From positions 1 to 12,612 of the forward strand of contig CAIXUF010001354.1 in NCBI GenBank assembly GCA_903922535.1: a stretch of 12,612 nt of DNA. Direction: 5' to 3'. A program made the position numbers and the translations under genes. The stretch comes from Candidatus Hydrogenedentota bacterium (GTDB lineage Bacteria; Hydrogenedentota; Hydrogenedentia; Hydrogenedentiales; CAITNO01). This document shows, in pieces, positions 7,004 to 12,612 of this stretch (within the stretch, counting starts at the first letter, position 1; each line of letters begins with the position of its first letter). The notes under the pieces were generated by a model. It ran no database searches. It had not been told where the DNA came from and saw nothing but the letters and a program-made list of their open reading frames with translations.

Positions 7004-8845
7004 ATGCCAGATTCCCTGTTGCCGGGCACGGGCCGGTTCAATGCCGTTTTGCAGCCGTTTGTTTCGCTCTTGGGAGGGAAGCGGGCGGCATTGCTGCTGG
7101 CGTTGGCGGCCATTGCCTTCACCCTGCCCGCCGTCTGGAGCGGCTACTATCAGGACGATCATCTTATCCGGCTTCGTTTTCAGGGATTTCCGGGGCTTTC
7201 AGGAGTTCAAGGGAAGCTTTTGGACACTTGCGTGTTCAGCGACGGCGATCCAGCACAGAACCTGGCCAGAATGGAGTGCGGCTTTCTTCCCTGGTGGACG
7301 CCCTCCAACTGGAAAATCGCGTTTTGGCGGCCGCTCACCGGACTGACCCAATACTTCGATTGGAAGGTTTTCGGTGACCGCGCATGGGTCATGCACGCGC
7401 ACAACCTGCTGTGGTATGCCCTGCTGGTCTTTGTCCTTGTTGGACTCTACCGCCGGATGTTCCAATCGGCGTGGGTGGCGGGGCTGGCGGGGCTGATCTA
7501 TCTGCTTGATCCCAATCATGCGCTGGCCGTGGGCTGGATTGCGACGCGCAACGCCATGCTGTCGAGCGTCTTCATGGTGCTCGTCATCTATTTCCATGAC
7601 AAATGGCGCCGGAACAATTCCCGCATCAGCATGTACCTGGCGTGGATTATGCTCGCCGTCGGGTTGACCGGATCGGAAGCCACCGTCAGCGCCGGAGCGT
7701 ATCTTTTCGCATATGCGCTGTTTTTGGAACAGGGACCACTGCACAAGCGCGTCGCCGGACTGCTCCCCTATCTCTTTATCGTGGTGGTCTGGCGCATGGT
7801 CTATCAGCATCTTGGCTACGGCGTCGCGCAAACGATGCTGTACACGGACCCCGTGGTGCAGCCCTGGGTGTTCCTGGGCGACTTGTTCCACCATCTGCCG
7901 CTTTTCTTCTTCTGCCAGTTCATCACGACCGACCCCTCGGTCTACAATTTCCTTCCTTCACAAACGCTGTTTTATGCTGTTTGGGTGGTGTTTGTGGCTG
8001 TTTTGATTGTTGTTGGGCGTGTTTTGTGGCCGCTAATGAAGGAGGATGCCACGGCCCGGTTCTGGGCTTTGGGCATGATGCTGTCGGCGCTGCCGGTATG
8101 CACGACCATCCCCCAGGGACGCGAGTTGATGAACCCCGGCATCGGGGCCACGGCGCTGGTTGCCCTGTTCCTTGGCCGCTATTTCCTGGGGGAGCGTGAA
8201 AAGACGCTGCGGGGACGGTGTTTGGCAAAGGTTTTTGTCGGTATCTGGCTGGCGGTACACCTGGTGCTTCCCGCCGTTGCCATGCCGGTCAACAGCTATA
8301 TGGCCGTTGTCATGCCGGAACAGGCCGCACGCAAGCTGAATGCGGGGGCCCCGAACGACGCCAAACTGAAGGAGCAAACGCTTCTCATTGTGTACAGCCC
8401 CGCCGACCTGCTGGGGTCAACGCTTCCCGTCATGCGCGCGGCAATGAAGGAGTCCGTGCCCAGGCACTGCCGGACCCTGTGCGCGGGCGTTCATTCCGTT
8501 GACATTCTCCGGCGGGATGACCGCACGCTCGTGTTCAACATGGACGACACGTTCCTGACACGCCCCTGGTGCCAGGTGTTTCGCGACCCGGCCGCCAGCC
8601 CGATGAAGGCGGGCGACACCGTGCGGCTGTCCGGATTCGAGGCGAACGTGGAGGCCGTGACGCAGGACGGCAGGCCGACGCAGGTGGCTTTCCGCTTCGA
8701 CGTCCCGCTCGAAGACCCGTCGCTGCGCTGGGTGGTCTTCAAGGATCGGGCCTATGCGCCGTTTGAGGTCCCCAAGATCGGGGAGAAAACCCATGTGCAG
8801 GGCCCCGATTTCCGGGGAATTGTGCGCTGCTTTGTCGGCGGCTAG
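7004..8845 (+). CDS. GT-C-like polytopic membrane protein (putative glycosyltransferase)
   Basis: A 613-residue protein. About ten hydrophobic segments can be seen between residues 28 and 430 (for example 28-46, 134-148, 157-168, 183-196, 209-222, 228-241, 251-265, 323-342, 353-366, 408-426). The first is followed by YYQDDH, with Asp51-Asp52 in the first extracytoplasmic loop, the usual acidic motif of lipid-phosphosugar-dependent GT-C enzymes. FWRPLT at 108-113 and WIATRNAMLSSVF at 178-190 also recall O-mannosyltransferase-like proteins. Residues 440-613 form a soluble C-terminal domain I do not recognise. The ATG at 7004 has GGAGGA at 6992-6997. The frame is open far upstream, antisense to the acyl-CoA dehydrogenase, but that part is non-coding by composition and by lack of a ribosome site. 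No sugar-nucleotide or polyprenol genes sit nearby. Donor and acceptor are unknown. Confidence 0.75.
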   Translation: MPDSLLPGTGRFNAVLQPFVSLLGGKRAALLLALAAIAFTLPAVWSGYYQDDHLIRLRFQGFPGLSGVQGKLLDTCVFSDGDPAQNLARMECGFLPWWTPSNWKIAFWRPLTGLTQYFDWKVFGDRAWVMHAHNLLWYALLVFVLVGLYRRMFQSAWVAGLAGLIYLLDPNHALAVGWIATRNAMLSSVFMVLVIYFHDKWRRNNSRISMYLAWIMLAVGLTGSEATVSAGAYLFAYALFLEQGPLHKRVAGLLPYLFIVVVWRMVYQHLGYGVAQTMLYTDPVVQPWVFLGDLFHHLPLFFFCQFITTDPSVYNFLPSQTLFYAVWVVFVAVLIVVGRVLWPLMKEDATARFWALGMMLSALPVCTTIPQGRELMNPGIGATALVALFLGRYFLGEREKTLRGRCLAKVFVGIWLAVHLVLPAVAMPVNSYMAVVMPEQAARKLNAGAPNDAKLKEQTLLIVYSPADLLGSTLPVMRAAMKESVPRHCRTLCAGVHSVDILRRDDRTLVFNMDDTFLTRPWCQVFRDPAASPMKAGDTVRLSGFEANVEAVTQDGRPTQVAFRFDVPLEDPSLRWVVFKDRAYAPFEVPKIGEKTHVQGPDFRGIVRCFVGG

Positions 8846-8851
8846 CCGGTC

Positions 8852-9709
8852 CTACTCGACCGGGGTGAATATCCGCTCCACGGCATACTGCAAGTCCCTC
8901 GCAAGAACCTTGCGGTTTGTGCCGGCAATGGGCTGCTCGCCGAAATGGATGGTGAATTCGTGCCACGGCAGGCCCAGCAGGTCCGAAAGGTACCCCACAA
9001 CGCCGCGATCGGGCGCGCCCCAGTTCCCCAGCTCCACATCCGGCAGCGGGTGTTCTGGATCGGGTTTCACCACGGCCTGGGACGCGGGGGGATAGCCGTC
9101 CGGGGTGCGCACGGTAAGGCTGGCGTAGTGGACGGGGCGGTGGAGGCGCACGGCCGGCTCCAGCAGCGAGGAATGGAACGGATACACGCGGCGTCCCAGG
9201 GAGACGGTGGCCTCGGGGGCCATGACGATGCTTTTCCCGGCCAGCATCGCCTCCGTAATCCTTTGGTTCACCTCATAGACCTCGCCCCTGGAACGGCCGA
9301 TGACAATGATGTCCAAGGCGCGCAGGATCGCCCCCAGCACGGGAACCTCATCCACCAGTTTGTCAGTGACGACCACGGCATCCACAGTGTTCTGCGTCAC
9401 GAAGAAGTCTATCCAGCAAATGTGGTTTCCAATCAGGTAGAAGGGGGCTTTCGGCACCGGACCCTTGACGATGATGCGCGTGCCCAGAATGTGCGGCACG
9501 CCCCTCACCCAGGCGCGCGCGACGCGGCGCTGCAACAGTCGGGCCTTTTCGCGCGCCACAAATTCAAGGGGCCAAATGCACGCCAGCGCCAGTGCGCCGA
9601 GCAGTGTCCACAAAAACGCCATCACAAGCCGGGCCGGAATCCGAAGATACTTTAGTATATTCAGGCGGGGAAACGACCACGCCCATTTTGCCTGATGAGA
9701 AAAATACAC
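8852..9709 (-). CDS. PlsC-like lysophospholipid acyltransferase
   Basis: A 285-residue 1-acyl-glycerol-3-phosphate acyltransferase-type protein, probably anchored to the inner membrane by the hydrophobic segment at about 26-47 (VMAFLWTLLGALALACIWPL). The HX4D catalytic motif is present as NHICWID (His96, Asp101). Block II is present as GRSRGEVYE near 138-146, and the substrate-binding block appears as APEATVSLG near 164-172, a variant of the usual PEGTRS. The start is taken as GTG at 9709, because AAAGGAGA ends a few bases before it; a TTG five codons further upstream lies in front of that site and is less likely. The gene converges on the GT-C gene with only six bases between stop codons. 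It would acylate a lysophospholipid or another acyl acceptor; the non-standard block III leaves the acceptor uncertain. Confidence 0.85.
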   Translation of the reverse strand: MYFSHQAKWAWSFPRLNILKYLRIPARLVMAFLWTLLGALALACIWPLEFVAREKARLLQRRVARAWVRGVPHILGTRIIVKGPVPKAPFYLIGNHICWIDFFVTQNTVDAVVVTDKLVDEVPVLGAILRALDIIVIGRSRGEVYEVNQRITEAMLAGKSIVMAPEATVSLGRRVYPFHSSLLEPAVRLHRPVHYASLTVRTPDGYPPASQAVVKPDPEHPLPDVELGNWGAPDRGVVGYLSDLLGLPWHEFTIHFGEQPIAGTNRKVLARDLQYAVERIFTPVE

Positions 9710-10066
9710 CGTGTCTCCTTTCAACGTTCGATTTACCGCTCAACGCCCAGTCGATCAACTGGTCTTCCCATCACAAGTACAATCGCCAGCGGTAAAATGT
9801 TTCGCGACGGCACGATAAACTTTCGTCGGCGTGCGTAATAGGAAGGGCCATCCGGGAAATGGATGAACCAAAGTGACGGCAGGAGGGTTTTCTGCTCCCA
9901 TATTCTGTCCCGATGCGGGAGAAGAAAGCTTCCCGCGCACTGCGGGTCAGCGCCTGCCGATCTCCGCCCCGCGCCTGTTTTTACTCTTGGCCTTGGGCAT
10001 GCCATCATAGCCACTTGCCGAAAACAGGCACCCATGCCTGCCCAGGCCAAAAAGGTGAATCGGAAC
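9710..10066. other. Divergent intergenic region between acyltransferase and secreted fusion protein
   Basis: About 357 bases with no credible gene. Two spaced inverted repeats are visible: TTTACCGCT at 9732-9740 with AGCGGTAAA at 9788-9796 (47 bases apart), and GCCTGTTTT at 9973-9981 with AAAACAGGC at 10021-10029 (39 bases apart). The second encloses a weak plus-strand promoter candidate, TTTACT (9980-9985), 17 bases, CATCAT (10003-10008). The ribosome site for the next gene is AGGTGA about nine bases before 10067. Regulatory roles are possible but unproven. Confidence 0.4.
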
Positions 10067-12612
10067 ATGAAACCTGTCTTTCTACTGGCTGCCGTGCTGT
10101 CCTGTGCCTCCACCGCCTTTGCCGCCGAAGGTGTCAACGACGACCCGCGTGTCACATGGGGCGTGACGCAGGCCACGGCCGCGCTGGAACAGTCCGGTTT
10201 GAACGCGTCGCAGTTGGAAGTTTCGGTGACTACCGCGTCCACGGGGAAGCCTGAGGGGTACCGGCTCACCGTGGCGGACGGGCGCGCGCGGGTGGAGGGC
10301 TTCGACGGGGCGGGCGCGCTGTACGGCTGTCTCGATTTGGGTCGGCGCGTTCGCGAACTGGGCCGTCTGCCGGATGGCTTGGACGTGACAGACGGGCCAC
10401 GGCTGAGCCTGCGCGGCACCTGCATCCTGCTCATGAAACTGGGCACCTATGACTACCCGGTGACGCCGGAGGAATTCCCGTTCTTCTATGACAAGGCGCT
10501 GTGGACGGAGTATCTCGATTTCCTCACGGCGAACGGGTTCAACTATATCGCCTTCTGGAACGGCCACCCCTTCGACTATTTCGTGAAGCTGGACAAGTAC
10601 CCCGAGGCGCAGGCGGGCATGGACCCCGCGCTGATCGCGCGCAACCATGACATGCTGATGTGGCTCGGCGCGGAGGCCGCAAAGCGCAACATCTGGCTCA
10701 TGTTCCAGTTCTACAACATTCACACGTCGGTCTACTTTCAGAAGGCGCACGGCCTGCCCGCGTGGAACCCGAAACCCACCCCCCTGCTCACCGAATACAC
10801 GGGCTACTGCATCGAGCGCTTTGTCAGCGAGTTTCCCGGCATCGGCCTCTACGTATGCCCCGGCGAGGCACTGCAACTGGAGTACACCTCAGACTGGATC
10901 AACAACGTCATCTTCGAGGCGGTCAAGCGCACCGGCAAGACACCGCCGATCATGGTGCGCGCCTGGGGCATTGACCTGGAGCACATGAAACGGCTTGTGG
11001 GCCACTATCCGCGCCTGTACACGGAGCACAAGTTCAACGTCGAGATGATCGCGGGCACGGAGATTGATCCCGCGGCAAAGGACTGGGCCGCCGTCACGGG
11101 CAACCACGTGGTCAACATCCACTGCCTCGGCAATCTGGAGCCATTCCGCTGGAATCCGCCCTCGTACATCCAAAAATGCATGCAGAGCGCCGTGGGCGCG
11201 GGCGCGACCGGCCTGCATCTCTATCCGCGCAAGGCCTGGCGCTGGCCCCACGGCTGCGACAAAACGGACGCGCCCGAATTGCAGTGGCACCGCGACCGGC
11301 TCTGGTTCGAAATGTGGGGCCGCTATGCATGGAACCCGGACCGTAATCCCGACGCGGAACGGCAGTACTGGCAGGGTGTGCTTGCGAAGCGCTATGGCGA
11401 AGCCGCGGCCGCGCCGCTCCTGGAGTCGTTTGAGGCGGGCGCAGACGTGCTGCCCGCGATCCAGCGCCTGCTCTGGATCGGCAATGACAACCATACGGTG
11501 GTTTCCGCAGGCGCCACCATGGGCCAATTGGCCGCAGCACCGGGCATTCCCTTCCTGCCAACAACCGGTGTGGCGCGCATGCCCGAGTATATCGCCGCGA
11601 TGAAGGACGGAAAGACGGTCGCGGAAACAAGCCCCGCCGAATTCCTTGCACAGAAGGAAACAGAGGCCGGGAAGGCCGTTGAAGCCGCGAAGAAGGGCGC
11701 CGACGCCGCCACAGACAACCGCGAAGACGCGCGTAACATCGCCACCGACGCGGCGGCCGTGCAGGCCGTGGCCCGCTTCTATGCAAACAAATCCAAGGCG
11801 ACGGTTGCCAAAGCACTCGTGGGTGCCGGCGTGGATGTCCCCGCAAATGCAAAGACCTGTCTGGACAGTCTGCGCGCGTCCGTGAGTGATTTTCGCCATC
11901 TGACCAAGCTGACCAACAACACCTACGAGAGCCTGAGCGATGTGCCCGCGTGGAACCCAAGCAAGGAACTGCCCTGCCCCTATGGATGGAAGGACCTGCT
12001 GCCGCTGTACAACTCCGAACTCGCGGAGACGGAAGCGGCCTTAGCCCGGCCGACAGCCGGCGAGGCTGACAGGCCAATCGGTGACGCGGCCGCGAAATGG
12101 GAGAAGGACTCTCCCCTCCGTGCGCAGATGTACAAGCACATCCAGGCGCTCACGAAAGAGGCCCAGGCGGGTTTGCCGAAGGTGGATTCCGCCGATGCAT
12201 GGACCGCGCGGCAAAAAGAACTGCGCGACACACTACTGCCCTCGCTTGGCCTTGACCCGCTTCCGGAGCGCAAACCGCTCAACGCGCAAAGCATGGGCAC
12301 GCTCGATGGTCCGGACTATACGCTTGAGAAGATTATCTACGAGGCCTGGCCGGGCATACCCGTCCCCGCGCATCTGTATTTGCCGAAGGACGCGGACCGC
12401 CCCCTCCCCTGCGTGCTCTATGTGCTCGGCCACTGGTACGGCGGCAAGACGGAAAAAGACCCGCGCGCATTCTGTATCGGCATGGCCAGGCACGGTCTGG
12501 CCGTGCTCACCTTCGACCCCATCGGCCAGGGCGAGCGCTTCGCGCCGGGCGAACACGGCCACCGCTTCCCCCTCCTTGCCGGCCTCTCGCAGGAGGGCTT
12601 TATGGTTTGGGA
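10067..12612 (+). CDS. Secreted glycoside-hydrolase-like / alpha-beta-hydrolase fusion protein, 3' partial
   Basis: The frame stays open from the ATG at 10067 to the window edge (848 codons plus two bases). A Sec signal peptide (1 to about 20, STAFAAE cleavage region) starts the protein. Residues about 60-110 look like the accessory domain of GH20/GH67-type enzymes (GYRLTV...GALYGCLDLGRRVREL). A TIM-barrel-like region follows from about 112 to 470, with LRGTCILLM, GFNYIAFWNGHPF, YVCPGEALQ (Glu267 a possible catalytic residue) and GLHLYPRKAWRWP. Residues about 510-740 are mostly helical and charged. From about 750 an alpha/beta hydrolase begins: AHLYLPKDA, the oxyanion-type GHWYGG near 788 and FDPIGQGERF near 816, as in acetyl-xylan-esterase or CE-type esterases. 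The nucleophilic serine and the rest lie beyond the window. It probably removes a sugar and an acyl or ester group from a polysaccharide outside the cell; the exact substrate is unknown. Confidence 0.85.
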   Translation, partial: MKPVFLLAAVLSCASTAFAAEGVNDDPRVTWGVTQATAALEQSGLNASQLEVSVTTASTGKPEGYRLTVADGRARVEGFDGAGALYGCLDLGRRVRELGRLPDGLDVTDGPRLSLRGTCILLMKLGTYDYPVTPEEFPFFYDKALWTEYLDFLTANGFNYIAFWNGHPFDYFVKLDKYPEAQAGMDPALIARNHDMLMWLGAEAAKRNIWLMFQFYNIHTSVYFQKAHGLPAWNPKPTPLLTEYTGYCIERFVSEFPGIGLYVCPGEALQLEYTSDWINNVIFEAVKRTGKTPPIMVRAWGIDLEHMKRLVGHYPRLYTEHKFNVEMIAGTEIDPAAKDWAAVTGNHVVNIHCLGNLEPFRWNPPSYIQKCMQSAVGAGATGLHLYPRKAWRWPHGCDKTDAPELQWHRDRLWFEMWGRYAWNPDRNPDAERQYWQGVLAKRYGEAAAAPLLESFEAGADVLPAIQRLLWIGNDNHTVVSAGATMGQLAAAPGIPFLPTTGVARMPEYIAAMKDGKTVAETSPAEFLAQKETEAGKAVEAAKKGADAATDNREDARNIATDAAAVQAVARFYANKSKATVAKALVGAGVDVPANAKTCLDSLRASVSDFRHLTKLTNNTYESLSDVPAWNPSKELPCPYGWKDLLPLYNSELAETEAALARPTAGEADRPIGDAAAKWEKDSPLRAQMYKHIQALTKEAQAGLPKVDSADAWTARQKELRDTLLPSLGLDPLPERKPLNAQSMGTLDGPDYTLEKIIYEAWPGIPVPAHLYLPKDADRPLPCVLYVLGHWYGGKTEKDPRAFCIGMARHGLAVLTFDPIGQGERFAPGEHGHRFPLLAGLSQEGFMVW

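Noticed and set aside
8846..8851. Shared terminator between the convergent GT-C and acyltransferase genes
   Set aside because: The stop codons are only six bases apart and I could see no GC hairpin with T tracts on either side.
9733..9900. Minus-strand frame ending in a peptide-like stretch (NILPLAIVLVMGRPVDRLGVER)
   Set aside because: Most of that frame is antisense to the secreted fusion protein, and the remaining segment has no ribosome site, start or recognisable homology.

Overview
The window looks like a GC-rich chromosomal segment from an uncultured, probably Gram-negative bacterium of the Planctomycetota / Hydrogenedentota kind. This is inferred from content: two Tat-exported proteins of the Gfo/Idh/MocA and sugar-isomerase TIM-barrel types, a very large secreted two-domain carbohydrate-active protein, a lone GT-C-like membrane protein, and REP-like palindromes between genes. 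No rRNA, tRNA, CRISPR array or marker gene fixes the taxonomy.

Layout. Bases 1-90 (+) are the tail of a transposase running in from the left, probably of an ISAzo13-like element. Facing it on the minus strand (113-1612) is a PHP-domain plus AAA/ABC ATPase protein that stops inside its coiled coil, just where the insertion sequence should end. Behind it are a near-consensus promoter (1726-1754) and a decayed REP unit: two 60-bp REP-like repeats in opposite orientation (1785-1845 and 2069-2128) enclosing the last ~64 codons of a REP-associated tyrosine transposase. Next come two minus-strand genes for exported sugar-processing proteins, a TIM-barrel isomerase/epimerase (2299-3192) and a Gfo/Idh/MocA oxidoreductase (3422-4783). 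They are separated by a 28-bp perfect inverted repeat made of a second REP type. A third palindrome lies upstream of the oxidoreductase. Then follow an AidB-like acyl-CoA dehydrogenase (5132-6730, minus) with a clear sigma-70-type promoter, a 613-residue GT-C-like membrane protein (7004-8845, plus), a convergent PlsC-like acyltransferase (8852-9709, minus), and a divergent secreted protein (10067 to the window end, plus). That last protein joins a glycoside-hydrolase-like half to an alpha/beta-hydrolase half and is cut by the window edge.

How the genes fit together. The oxidoreductase and TIM-barrel proteins probably act together outside the cytoplasm on a sugar or sugar derivative, and the large fusion protein fits polysaccharide breakdown. 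The acyl-CoA dehydrogenase, GT-C protein and acyltransferase are single genes with their own start signals and no evident shared operon. The features most worth a second look are the interrupted PHP-ATPase, the three palindromic repeat types with the RAYT relic, and the glycosidase-esterase-like fusion.
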